Positions 1-10,550 of a DNA stretch of 64,000 bases are shown here, piece by piece (positions within the stretch are counted from its first letter, which is position 1; each line of letters opens with the position of its first letter). The position numbers were made by a program, and so were the translations under genes. Origin of the DNA: Amylostereum areolatum (taxonomy: Eukaryota > Basidiomycota > Agaricomycetes > Russulales > Stereaceae); NCBI GenBank assembly GCA_012932865.1, contig SAXG01000001.1, positions 1,353,693 to 1,417,692 of the forward strand, read 5' to 3'. The notes beneath the pieces are model-generated. The model was not told the origin of the DNA, did no database searches, and saw only the letters and a list, made by a program, of their open reading frames with translations.

Positions 1-1380
1 GCCCTGTTTGAGGAGGCGCGATTTTACAGGATCCTTCGGTCATGGCACCGTCAGGAGCAGCAATGGGCCTCACTACTCCTTGCCTATCTTCATGACCCTG
101 ATCTTCCTCGCGACGAGGTGTTTTCAAGCGCAGAGCAGATAATGGCTTCTGCCTCCCGCGCAAACCACGGATCCGTCCCAGAGGATCTCCTTGCCACCAT
201 CTCGGACTCTATCCCGGACTTCCTCAACGCAAGTATCACAGACACTGCGCTTTTTGTGGATCAGCATGTACCCGAACTTCATCAGCGAGCCTTAAATGCC
301 ATTCGATCCGATGTGAATCACAAACGGTTCGCGTACCTACGCCATCTCCTAGGCCCAGCGCACACGGAAGACGACGACGACCAACCCTCAACGCCACCGC
401 GCGCCCCCTCAAACCACATACCAGAACCTTTGCGCCTGTTATATGTTTCGTTGCAGTGCCAGATCGACCCAGCTGGTCTTATCACCGCGCTCAGACATCT
501 TCCCGAGAACTTTGTCGAGTGGGACGATGTCCTCAGCACTTGTGAGGAGCACGAAGTGTACGAGGCGGTGGTGTGGGCGTTGAACTGGCGAGGCAATGCT
601 GAGGAAGCGCTATCCAAAGTAGAACTCTTCGACGAACGTCTTGTTATCAAGATCGGCCAGCAAATGGCAGCGCTCAATGGGCCCAACGCATCGGAGGGGT
701 CTTTACAGCACCCTGTGGAGGCGTTGCGGTCTGTGGGCAGAATGGGCGTCTCCATCTGCTTGGAGCATTCGCGGAGCAAGACCAGCAGTGTTCCAATCGA
801 GGAGATGTGGTTCCAGTTGCTTCATAGCCAGATCGAATCCGTACAATCCGTCCAAGCTTGCTGCTCCATACCAGCCGTTGCTCCCGGTTCCAGCGTGGAC
901 GAGGCTGATGACGTCGCTATCGTCGAACGAGAAACATTGTCTATCCTGCGCTCGCTAGTACAAGAGACGTTCTCTGCTTTGGTGTCCGTTAGCTCGGCCA
1001 GAGGCCTATCCTTTCCCCGCTTGTTCAAACGACTCGTCGACGCGACATCGCGGTCAGCGAGGGGCACACCTTACACCGAGTTCCGCACGATCCTGACGGG
1101 CATGATGGAGTCTTATCGTTTCGAAGGCGACATGCTCGTCATTACGAAACATTTACTAGACCGCGACGTCTTTGAGACTATCGCGGAACTGGCGAAGGAA
1201 CGCGTGAAGGGGTGGGCTCCTGCGCGGGGCGTTTGTGGCGAGTGTCGGCGGACAGTGCTTCCTGAGAAACAAAGGGAGGAAAATGCGGACCATGATCCTA
1301 AAATTGTCGTTTCGCGGACAGGGGTGTTATACCACAGTAGATGCGCCCCTGCGGATATCTCCAGTCGTATTGTACATTAG
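1..1380 (+). CDS. VPS8: Vps8, CORVET tethering subunit (3' part, 5' end outside window)
   Basis: The reading frame is open from base 1 and runs about 459 codons to a TAG at 1378-1380, so this is the C-terminal part of a longer protein. It has a helical-repeat character and starts with residues ALFEEARFYRILRSWH, like the alpha-solenoid of Vps8. It ends in a RING-like zinc module: CGECRRTVLPEKQ near 1234-1272, then a closing SRTGVLYHSRC near 1312-1344. Vps8 is the CORVET-specific subunit that binds the Rab5-type GTPase Vps21 and tethers early endosomes. A C-terminal RING is known for this family. No intron is evident in this part. The next gene, COG2, converges on it with about 257 bp between the stops. 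Other RING-bearing HOPS/CORVET subunits (Vps18, Vps11) are possible but fit less well. Confidence 0.82.
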   Translation, partial: ALFEEARFYRILRSWHRQEQQWASLLLAYLHDPDLPRDEVFSSAEQIMASASRANHGSVPEDLLATISDSIPDFLNASITDTALFVDQHVPELHQRALNAIRSDVNHKRFAYLRHLLGPAHTEDDDDQPSTPPRAPSNHIPEPLRLLYVSLQCQIDPAGLITALRHLPENFVEWDDVLSTCEEHEVYEAVVWALNWRGNAEEALSKVELFDERLVIKIGQQMAALNGPNASEGSLQHPVEALRSVGRMGVSICLEHSRSKTSSVPIEEMWFQLLHSQIESVQSVQACCSIPAVAPGSSVDEADDVAIVERETLSILRSLVQETFSALVSVSSARGLSFPRLFKRLVDATSRSARGTPYTEFRTILTGMMESYRFEGDMLVITKHLLDRDVFETIAELAKERVKGWAPARGVCGECRRTVLPEKQREENADHDPKIVVSRTGVLYHSRCAPADISSRIVH

Positions 1381-1637
1381 TATGCCGTTATATTACTTGC
1401 TATCTGAATCTAATGTTAATCTGCATGGGTGCCAAGTTGAGGATACGTCCCGTAGTAGTACTTACTGTACAATCTATAAGCTCAGCCGTTCCCTGTCACA
1501 AGACAGAAATCGAGTTGGAGGATGTCCTTCTATCACCGTAAGATACATATATTCCGTGCTTTCATTATATAAATACGTGAGAATGGAGATTCGTCCCAGC
1601 CTATGCCCCCTCTCGAAAGCACAGAGAGGTAACAACA

Positions 1638-4600
1638 TCAAGACAGCGTTGGTGTTGACACCTCTGAATGGACATATTTGAGTCTCGGATTGGAGAGACA
1701 GAGACAATGTAGCGTGGTACGTACCGTCAGTGAAACTGGCATGGACCATTTCGTCCAGGACCTTGAAGCTACTCGACCCACCAACGTCCACTCCAAGGGA
1801 TTCAGCATCCTTACCGAACGCTTCCACGTCCAGAATCATCTGTGTCCTGATTCGCTCCTCGTCCCGGCTGTCGTCTTCTTTTGCGCTCCCCCCGCCAAAA
1901 AGGGAAAACGTCGACTTCTTGCCCTTTTTCAGGCGCCGTAGGGACTCTTCCGTCTTCTTGAGGGCTCCCAGGTATGATATGAATCTGTGCATCGGGTAGT
2001 CAGTCGCCATGTGGCAGGAAAAGTTGTTTAAGTTAGTCACCGCTGGACAACGGTTTCGAAGACTTCCTCAGAGTATACCCGCAGGAATCTCCCTTGAGGG
2101 ATGAACCCGGCCCTTCCGATGTGCCAACGGAGAAGAATATTTTGAGAGGACGCAAGATGGATGCCACGAAATAGCTCGGTTCAGTTGGCATGCGCTTGTT
2201 TGACATTGCCCTGAACTGGGACGGGATGGACCGGACAGGGAGGAGAGCATCACACGCCCTTTTTGACAGAATTGAAACAACCTGCGCTGACATTGGCCCG
2301 ACCATGAACACCAGACTATCCAACGTCTTACGAAGAGCGTCTGAACAACATGTCTTGATAAAGGATGAGATTAGAAGGGTGGCAGACATACCCTCCGGGC
2401 GGACTTCGTCTTCATCGTCTTCGGGAAGCTCAGGGAGCATCATACTCAAAGCTTCCTGCCAAAATTGCCACATCTGCGACTCCATTATCTTGATATCCGC
2501 GATGGCAGCAGCTAGCTGGCGGAGTATAGCATCATCCGCTGCAGCATTCTCAGCGGAAGTTCCTTCCACAGGAGGAGTTGGTGTTGATGCCCGTGTCAGG
2601 TTCGGTGTTCCCCCGGGAGAAGACACCTGGGCTCACAAGTGAGATTGTGGCTATGAATTGCATAAAGATTTCTCACTCTTTCTGAGGCGGTAAGCTTGCC
2701 GACGCCATCAAGTTTGGGCTGGCTGTTTTCGATCCATGTCTTGTACCGGCTGAGAATCTGCAGAGTCAATTTCCAAAATCGGTGGGCGAGCTGAGGCATA
2801 AAGACGTCGCCACTCCAGCATGTATTTATTGCGCTCCAAACAGAGGATACCTGCTGTGTGATAAAGGGTCGACATTCTGAGGGTGATGCAAGTCAGATTA
2901 CCATCCATTGACCAGGATACAGACAACAAACCTTTATTGGATGACGGCTCGATCTTTGTTGTTGACAGAGATTCTTCTAACCGGGGAATGATTTCCTTCC
3001 ATCGCAGTTGGAAATAAACAGGTAATTGCCATCTGCGTTCGAAGGCAAGGTAGACTGGATGCGCAACCATGACTTCGGCGGCTCTTGATGATGGTGCGAG
3101 GAACTGAAGGGATCGTATGAAAGCGTGGGTTGTTTCGTGATTCTGAGATAACATAATGTCAATATATGATCACTAAGTCTCCGAAGACTAGGTCACCTTT
3201 CGAAACTCGTTCGGTTTTCCAGCGGCAAAAACAACGCTTCCAAGCTCGTCCATAATGGCTCGCCCTACTTCAGCCCACACTACGTTCGCCATAATATCGA
3301 AAACATCCGCCTTGTTCGATGCGGTGTTTAACAGTCCATTGACAGGAGGTTTGGTGTTAGACTTGACGGATATCTTCTCAGCGACGTCCATGAGTTTTTT
3401 CAGATCTCGTTCGACAAACTTTAAGATGTTGTTATACAGGGCGGCCAAAGGGTTCCCGTAGTCATCGAGGAGATGGACAGAAGAGTTTGGAGAACCGAAA
3501 GGGCTTTCTTTCGTCGCGAATGCAGTAAAGGGCGTGTATGGTGTTCGCGGTGGAAGCCCGGCAGTTGTTGGAACGGGTCGTTCGCGCACTGGGAATGGCG
3601 TAACGGGTAGTAGGGGTGAGTGAGGAGCGGTGAGAGCGCCCGGGAATACGGTCTAGTGGAAGTGGTTAACAACACTCTTCGCTGAACTACAGAAAGCACA
3701 TCAACCTTCTTGACGAACTCTCGAACAACTTCTCGTCGTAGAACGTCTTCAGCATCTCGCCATAGACCCATGATATCGTACGTCCGTAAGCACTCCGCAA
3801 GGTCGGTCATTTTCTTGGTCCTATCGGCGTCTGAAACCTTGTTCGCGAGGTCTGCAACCGAAAGCAAGGTTGTGGAAAACAAATGATCCAGATCGGAGGA
3901 CAAGGTGGACTGGACGCGGTCAATGCGCTATGTGCGATATTTGGTGAGTAGCCGAACGAAAGCAAAGTTGAGCACAGCTCACAAACCCATTGAATATCAT
4001 CCACGAACGCGGATCGGCTCTCAGCTTGCGCCTTGGCGACGTGGTACAAGAGTTGGGTGTATTCGGTTGCAACGCGTGATAGATGTTTTGCTCGATTTCC
4101 GCGTGTTCTGGACGCATTTATTTAGATGGGGTAGCCAGGTCATCAAAATAAGCGAAGCCTTACCGCTCGTCTGCACCATCGTCATCTCCGGCACTGTGCG
4201 ATCTTGAGAGTTGCATAGGCTTGGAGTCGGGAGAAGAAGACCCGTCCGGCGACGCAATAAGAAGTAGGGATTCTAATCTTGTTACGGACTCTGATATTTT
4301 GAGAAGCAGGTGCAAGTAAGCCTTGTAAAGATTATCAGAAATCAGGTAGGTCGAATGAAACGGAGCAGCGTACCTTCTCGTCGCGGAGAGCAGACCGTGC
4401 CTTGAGTTTGGTCTGGATACCTTCCTGGACGAGCTGCAGTCCACGTCGTGATTTCTGCGTGCGGTGATATTTATGAGCACATGAACATACGTGTAAGACG
4501 CCCGCCTGCCACGCACCAGTATTTGGGATTTCAGATCTCCCAGAGGATACTGGAGTCTTTCCAGTCGCGCGCCTTCGCCCTTCAAGTCTGTACTGAGACT

Positions 4601-4918
4601 GATGAACGCTTCATAGTCGTCGTTTATAAGCTGTACGAGTTCCTCTTTTAACACGGCGAGGTAGTCGCGCAGTTCAGAGCGCAAATCTTGTAGGGACGTG
4701 TGTGAGCGCGAAAGGAGGAACTCTTCGACGTTGAATGTTTCTGCGAGGAAGAAAGTATTTGAATGGGAGAGGGGTGCGTAAATCGGAAGGTCATGGGAAG
4801 AGTCGAAGGAGGTCTTCGTGTTGGGTGAGCGAAGTTCGCGTTCATCGAGCTCTGCGGCGAGCCGCTCAAGCTCGAATGGATCGCGGATATTGCTGCTGGA
4901 TGGCGTTCGCAAGGCCAT
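1638..4918 (-). CDS. COG2: COG2, conserved oligomeric Golgi complex subunit 2
   Basis: Subunit of the COG tether, which captures intra-Golgi retrograde vesicles and keeps glycosyltransferases in place. The N-terminus carries the family signature: DPFELERLAAELDE soon after the start, then FNVEEFLLSRSHTSLQDL and LNxDxxAFISLSTDLKG-type residues. I start at the ATG at 4918 (MALRTPSSSN); upstream sequence in frame has only a GTG. The gene has many short introns. One example starts at gtgcgtgg near 4520 and ends in cacgcag; after it the frame reads KSRRGLQLVQEGIQTKL. C-terminal helical exons follow at about 2700-3160 and 1730-2040 (HRFISYLGALKKTEESLRRL). The last intron has donor gtacgtacc near 1721, and the final exon reads EVSTPTLS to a TGA at 1638-1640. 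The middle exon joins are approximate. Confidence 0.85.
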
Positions 4919-5252
4919 GCAAAGGATAACGGTACCAAGGAAAGAGGGGAAGTTTGGACTCGTCGCAGAACTAGTTCTCCAGAGGCAGTCGTTGAGCAGA
5001 CGAGACTTCTCAGGCTCAGGAATCCAGGATCCTCTTAGCCGCACAGACGCGACCTGACGCGACCTCACTAGACATGACCGCGCTCATCGGTTGCACACGT
5101 CGCCGGGTAGTACTACACCTACACAAGATCAACAAGGCACGATACAGAATGCGTGCATTTTTATAGATGACAAACAAACAAGTAGGGAAATAGCAAGTGG
5201 TACAGACACAGGATGCACAGAGATTTGAGTAGAGAAAGCCATCGACAACCTA
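4919..5252. other. Intergenic: COG2 promoter and SmD3 3' region
   Basis: This interval lies between two minus-strand genes. It should hold the 5' end of COG2 and the 3' UTR of the SmD3 gene. I see no open reading frame with family similarity and no clear repeat. Confidence 0.5.
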
Positions 5253-5869
5253 TCACCGACGAATACCTCTTGGTGCAGGAACGCCCCTTCCACGGCGCGC
5301 TGTCAAAATCGAACCGTCAGAACAAATGATAAACAAGGAGCTGAGAAGACCGGTGCCGTACCGTTGGCTGAGGTAAGAAAAGAGATAAAGGTCAATATCA
5401 AGGAATAGGACAAGGTGAACGAAGACGAACCTCGCATGATAGTCGCACGACCACGAGCAGTACCGATACCCCTTCCCCTCATCGCATTCGGACCAACACG
5501 TTTAAACCTGGCGGTAACGATTAGTAGAGGAAGGATCCACCACGCGATGGGCCAAGGGACGCACATGGGAGCATTCTGCAACATATCCGGGACGATGAAG
5601 AATCGGACCATGCTCCCTCGAATGTAGACCTGATCGAGCTGGGAGACGCGACCATCGCGCCCGGTGACGGTGATATCTTTTAGTGAGATGTTCAAGTTGT
5701 CTTCGGCTGCGAACAGGGGATGTGCATTTAGCGAAAGAGAATGGACGAAAGCTTCCCTACCTTCGGCGAGTTTGCCCCGATAGAGCTGGCCTGTTTTGAG
5801 TTCCACGGTAATAACATGTCCGAGGGATTCGTGAAGAAGTTTGACGGGGACACCGAGGCCTGAACTCAT
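5253..5869 (-). CDS. SMD3: Small nuclear ribonucleoprotein Sm D3
   Basis: Core Sm protein of the U1, U2, U4 and U5 snRNP rings. It starts at the ATG at 5869 with [18 protein letters not shown], the canonical SmD3 start. Sm1 motif residues follow ([15 protein letters not shown]). A short intron begins gtagggaag and ends cgcag. The second exon gives [19 protein letters not shown] and the Sm2 motif [18 protein letters not shown] second intron (gtgcgtccc..cgccag) leads to [13 protein letters not shown], and a last intron joins an RG-rich tail ending APRGIRR, TGA at 5253-5255. The [10 protein letters not shown] tail is the usual arginine-methylation region that SMN binds. Length, about 120 residues, is normal. 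In-frame codons upstream of the ATG are 5' UTR. Confidence 0.95.
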
Positions 5870-6501
5870 TGTGCTAGTCGATGAAGAGAGGATGCAGAAA
5901 GTTAGCACTCGCCGCACGCGCGAGTGCAGCCTCCAAAGCGTGGGAGTTCTGGCAAGCGCCCATCTGTTGCATCCTACTTCACTAGAACATCCACGTATGG
6001 TAAGTAAAATTCGGGATACACTACGCACAGTAATAAATGGGAGATACACCACGCACAGTAACACATGGGAGGAGAGCAATGGGATGAGACAAACAATGGA
6101 AGCAGGATGATATGCGAAATACAAGGAGGAGAACAAGAGCAATGGGGATACACGACGAGGGCACTCCTAGTCGATAAGTACTGATAATTCAGAATGGAGG
6201 GCGTCGACCGAAAGATACCAATGAAGGGAGTAAGGATAGCGCAGGTGCTGCAGTAGCGGGAACAATGGAAAAGGTCATAAGGTGAGAGACATTCGACAAC
6301 AGATACGATGGGTGCAGAAGAAAAAAGACAGCGATACAACGGGAGAAATAAGATGTGCGTTCGATGAACACTCTTGAAAGGAAAGGGGTGCGATAATAGA
6401 GCGTCACGTCCTAAGGGAATAAGAGATGGAATATCACCGCCGGTACGACAGAGTGGCCATGCCCAGGCCGATACTTTCAGAGCGTGCAGCGGTGCAGACC
6501 C
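5870..6501. other. Intergenic: upstream of SmD3
   Basis: About 630 bp hold the SmD3 promoter and the 3' UTR of the next minus-strand gene. The only structure I see is the 28-bp tandem duplication at 6015-6070. Open frames here have no family features. Confidence 0.5.
6015..6070. repeat. 28-bp imperfect tandem duplication upstream of SmD3
   Basis: Two adjacent 28-base units, 6015-6042 and 6043-6070, begin gatacactacgcacag and gatacaccacgcacag. They differ at about three positions. The block lies about 150-200 bp upstream of the SmD3 start codon. It may be a duplicated regulatory element or simple replication slippage. Confidence 0.75.
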
Positions 6502-7683
6502 CTAGTAAATCAGATAGCCCCACTTCGTGCGAGGTACACTGGGTGGCCCTTGGACAATGTCCGGTTGGCGATCGATTCCAAGGTTCTGGTCCTTGTCGAA
6601 TACCTCGTTCCCGGTCATAAATCCCTGGGAAGGAAGGGTGTGAACATGTCCGGTGTACACATCACGGAACAACTCTTTGTCGTCGTAAGTCAAAGCTGAC
6701 TCGTATCGGTTGTGGTACTCGGGTTGTGGGATCTGGAAGTCCTGTCGAGCGTGGATGATCGTGGATACGGCGGTGTCGGCATCAGCGGTAAAGATTGGGT
6801 TGCTCTCGTAGAGCTGCTGGACCTGCTATTCACTCAATGTCAGTGGTTTGTAAAAGGCATTCGGTAAATAGGTGGCTCACCTGGGCCGATTTCTGAGTCT
6901 GGGTGAAGTCGAATGGGGTATTAGGGAAGTAAGAGTGATCTCCTATGAGCTGGCCAGGGTGGTGGTGGTAACTTGGTGTCATCTGGGATAGGAAGTTAGA
7001 AAATGAACGCCAAGCACTTGTGTGTACGACTTCGCACCTGCAATTCAGAAGAAATACGGCCACGTGATTGACGCGCCTGTACACGTGCAGTCGACACGCT
7101 AGCGGCGCCGAGTCCAAGGATCTTCATCGGGATTGCAAGCGAGAGAGTTTGTGTAATCAATCGGTGTGGAAGGCGTTAATATCGACGTAGAAGAGGATGA
7201 AGAGGCGTATGGGGATGAGGCAATTTCTTGACGAGCCCGTCGTGTCTTTGGCTGCCTGATCGGGCCCGGCGAAGGAGATGTCGACGACGACACTGTCTGA
7301 CTGGTGGCCTGAACGAGAGCCTCCCGCCTTGTCTCCTTGTGTCGCATTGGCGGATGGCCCTTCGTGTCCTTCTTGAACTTGCCGTCAGCCTGAAACTTTT
7401 CCAAGGTGATCTTGTTATACTTCCTGCACAGCGCGAGCCACAACAACTTCAGTTCGCGAGCTCCATCCGCAAACTGAATCTGCCTTTCAGAGCTAAGTGC
7501 ACCCCATTCTCTCCCCGTGCGCGTGCTCCACTGGTTCCGCGTTTCTTTCTTCTGCGTCATAAAAGGACGGGTCTGTCTGAATAGAAGGAAGGCGTTCAAG
7601 GGCTTTTTCCCAGTGTTGATCTTGACTTCAATGACGCTGCCGCCAACCGTCACTGAAACAGTGGAATCTACGTGCGTCTCCAT
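6502..7683 (-). CDS. HMG-box domain protein (gene model partly unresolved)
   Basis: The first exon starts at the ATG at 7683 (METHVDSTVSVTVGG). It encodes one HMG box at about residues 26-100: KKPLNAFLLFRQTRPFM, then TGREWGALSSERQIQF and LCRKYNKITLEKFQAD. A Lys/Arg- and Ser-rich tail follows. That frame ends DPWTRRR with a TAG at 7099-7101. Downstream on the same strand are clearly coding exons: TPSYHHHPGQLIGDHSYFPN (near 6900-6980), an intron gtgagccacc..gaatag, then QQLYESNPIFTADADTA onward to GYLIY and TAG at 6502-6504. I treat these as the C-terminus of the same protein. I could not find a clean splice before the first stop, so either a base is missing or these are two genes. HMG boxes bind and bend the DNA minor groove. 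The target is unknown. Confidence 0.6.
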
Positions 7684-8007
7684 GTCTTCAGTGGTGCAGT
7701 GGAGAGTGTAAAAATAGAGATCGTGGTGGAATGGGATGGAGAGGGAAACGGTTGAAAGCAAGTCGCGGCGCGCGAAAATGTTAGCCGATAAGTCCGCCCA
7801 CGCCTCGTGTCACCATCCAAGGACAAAAGTTTTAGCTTGCTATAAAGGTCAATTGACTTCAACCACCAGTGAATCAACAGAAAATTGCCGACCCTACCCA
7901 GTCTCCAACCTGTCTTCGATGTTGACCTTCGCTGTCCTGCAATGCGAAGACACTGATCAGACACTATCCGTCGCGGCCGTTTCAACCACACACACTCTTC
8001 TTGAACC
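7684..8007. other. Divergent promoter between the HMG-box gene and an unrecognised gene
   Basis: This 324-bp stretch separates the minus-strand HMG-box start at 7683 from the plus-strand ATG at 8008. It should hold both promoters. I see no repeat or clear TATA box. Confidence 0.4.
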
Positions 8008-9015
8008 ATGGGTGGAAGACCTGCTAAAAGTCTGGTAAGTCACGGTAAGTCGACCTTCATCGGGATTCTGCCACTTACATGAACACATGTTAACAAGCCT
8101 GAGGGAGTATCCCCAAATTTCCCGCTCCCGTCTCAGACCTGTGCAGATCCACAAGAACCAAGGGGCCGAGCTAACAGTCGTTTGTGGTTGGGTTTTCCTC
8201 CCAAACGATCTCGATGAACGATCCCTTACCCGTCCACAACTTTTACCTCCTCGAGGTTGGGAGCCTCATGGTACATGGAGAGATTTCATGCTTTCCCATA
8301 TGCATGGGACGACGGCCGCATGGACTCTAGGCTCTGGGGTATCGGCCTCATGGGTATCCGTCGATTGAGGCTGCGGCGCTCGACATGTGGACAATATTGT
8401 GTGGGGAGTGTCTCTCTATCCTAGGCGAATATATGTCAGGATCCTGTTCCGGCATGTCGGTAAGCCTTTCGACCAACTAATGCCAGACTTTGCCTGGTCT
8501 AGGGAAGGCCAGTCGAGCGCAAGAACAGGGGGGTTATCGTTACTGGCAGGCATTGAGGCAACAAACGCGGTGTCTTTTCCCTCCTGTGGTACGCGTGGTT
8601 ACGTTTCTGTCTCGGGCTGGCGATTCCAAGAGGGATAAGTATGACATCTCCGTGGTGGCCAAGACTCGAGGAAGGCCGTGAATCAGGCGTGGCTGCCGCA
8701 TCTAGGGCAACACCAATGCTACTCGATAGACTCCGAGAGATCATGGTCAAGCAGAACATTGATCCAGCCGTTCGTGATGAGGTTGAGGACAGTCGAGAGG
8801 CCAAAATTTGTGCAGAGATTTTGCCATGGCGGGAGGAAGAAAGGGTCGCGCACCCTCGCAGTCAGTGTCACGGTCCCAGTGAGTCCTCCCTGGCATGGTC
8901 AATTTCTCAGAAGCCCACCGGCGCCCACCGCTTCATCAAAATACGCCATGGGTCGACGCGCATCGGTTCCAGTGCAGAAGGCTCATTCTCGTATTTGATT
9001 ATTGCAACCAAGTAA
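8008..9015 (+). CDS. Unrecognised multi-exon gene (hypothetical protein)
   Basis: I do not recognise this gene. A short first exon starts at the ATG at 8008 (MGGRPAKSL) and stops at a strong donor, gtaagtcacg; the acceptor is ttaacaag near 8096, after which the frame reads PEGVSPNFPLPSQT. A middle part reads GVFSLLWYAWLRFCLGLAIPRG in some frames, which is hydrophobic and could span a membrane. The last part is charged and helical-looking: MLLDRLREIMVKQNIDPAVR, then EDSREAKICAEILPWREEE. It ends IKIRHGSTRIG..SFSYLIIATK with TAA at 9013-9015. That stop overlaps a consensus donor (aagtaagt), so the gene may splice on instead. Exon frames do not join cleanly by eye. The start and end are best guesses. 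Confidence 0.35.
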
Positions 9016-9121
9016 GTACAGTATGTTTTACACCCGCGATATTTCATGATCAAAGACACCGACCGGACGGCGTCACGGCTTGGCAAGTCGAAAGGCAAGA
9101 GGGACGGCAACAGCCGAGAAT

Positions 9122-9855
9122 ATGTTGTCCTGGAACGACTCGCGAGTGCTTTCCTCCAAACTCGACCCTGCCCGAGGTTTTCACACAACATCCAAAACAC
9201 ACCTCCTCCTTAAACTTCCACGACAGTCATGTTCATTGTATCTTGCATACACCTTATCACCGCACGTCTTTGCGGACCCGTATGAATTGGAACTTCACGG
9301 CCACGCATTCACTCTCGGCGGCAAGGAGAGGTCACGAACCGATCTTGAAGGCGCCTGTATTCGCGCTCAACGAAGACGCAAAGGACGTGCTACTTTTGAA
9401 TGTGCACCACGCGCTGAAGGAGAGAGAAGGAGGAAAGCTGGAAGTGGAGGTACCGTTGCATCTTCGGTATGGACGGCCCACGGACGCGTCGGAATATGCA
9501 TCGGTCGACGTCGCACCTCCGGTCGCTTTCTGGGCATGCGAGGATGGAGGTATGTGCGGGATTCTATCTGATCGATGAGATGGCTCATAGCATTGCAGGA
9601 ATTCTCGGTTGAAATCACACCGGAGTTGACGCATGTTGCTCGAGGGGTGGAGGGCAAGGCGCTATACATAATCGAGCATGCGCCTGAGGTAGGAATAGAG
9701 ACGGTGCGAGTGCCAGTGGGATATCTGGGAGATCTGAGGTTAGGTGGAAGGCGGAACGGTGTGCGTGGTGTTGATCGCAGTTCATGTGGGTGGTGTGGAA
9801 GGTGGTTGGCGCTGGACGGAGAGGCGGGGTGGCAATGCGGGAGAAGGAAGCGTAG
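9122..9855 (+). CDS. PBN1: PBN1/PIG-X, GPI mannosyltransferase I accessory subunit
   Basis: ER membrane protein that stabilises the first GPI mannosyltransferase (PIG-M/Gpi14) in GPI-anchor synthesis. The start is the ATG at 9122 (MLSWNDSRVLSSKLDPARGF). Early residues GFHTTSKTHLLLKLP and LSPHVFADPYELELHG are PIG-X-like. The core signature VPLHLRYGRPTDASEY, then VAPPVAFWACEDG, lies in another frame from about 9340. A possible 46-bp intron (gtatgaattgg..ggcaag) would restore frame but would remove the conserved YELELHG, so an indel is as likely. An intron gtatgtgcgg..ctcatag near 9549-9589 leads to FSVEITPELTHVARGVEG and VRVPVGYLGDL. The last exon may read FMWVVWKVVGAG, a short hydrophobic tail, to TAG at 9853-9855. 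In the unshifted frame it would stop at 9907. Confidence 0.75.
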
Positions 9856-10550
9856 AATGCAGGGTCGACGAGGTCGCTCGCACGGGCAACGTTCATACCG
9901 CTTGTAGCGAATGCATGTTTTCCTTCAACCTTCTCTCGTCGTTGTCTATCGTTCGTCTCCGTTCCTCTCGATGTCCTCCCAGTCGTCTTTGTGGCTGAAC
10001 AGTGAAGAGCCCGTCAGTTGCAAATTGGATAATGGTAGCATGAGAGGCGTGGGTAAGCGTCCAGGGTCGTGCTCCTTGGGACAGCCGCCGAATTCAGTGG
10101 GTTAGCCGGAGAAGAACGCGTTCGAGGAACGCTGTCGAGCCCGACGAGCAAGAAAGACTGCAACGCCACCGCGAACCAAGAAGAGCCAAGGGAGCCGCGT
10201 GCGCTGCTGACGCGATGCGAAATCCAGGAGTCTCTCGTCGTCGTTCGAGCTCTGCCTCTGCCTCTGCCGCCGCCGTTGCCCCTCGTCTCACCCGCTCCCC
10301 TTGGCCACGGCAGCCAAGGCTTTAATCCAGTGTCCCCAATCTCACCCATCTCCTTTCGCTCCTTTCACCCTCGTCCTCACCGTCAGTCCTCCGCCCCCGC
10401 GGCGTCTCCCATGGCCACCAGCCCTCCCTCCGGTCCTCTCTCTGGTCCCTTCGAATACCACTTGGCGCAGGCAACGTCTCCTCCACATCGGATTCCCGCA
10501 CATCAATCCTTCACGAGGAGAACGAGAGCGAACATCCGACCCAGGATGGC
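9856..10550. other. Intergenic and possible 5' coding part of the CLC gene
   Basis: The first part is PBN1 3' sequence and the CLC promoter. From about 10411 the sequence looks coding. An ATG at 10411 opens MATSPPSGPLSGPFEYHLAQ in one frame, and from about 10470 the CLC frame itself reads SSTSDSRTSILHEENESEHP with no upstream ATG joined to it. The CLC protein therefore probably starts upstream of the conservative start given below, through a short intron or an indel I cannot resolve. Confidence 0.45.

Noticed and set aside
6502..7683. HMG-box gene as a mating-type gene
   Set aside because: No homeodomain pair, pheromone precursor, pheromone receptor or mitochondrial intermediate peptidase gene lies nearby, and HMG-box proteins have many other roles in basidiomycetes.
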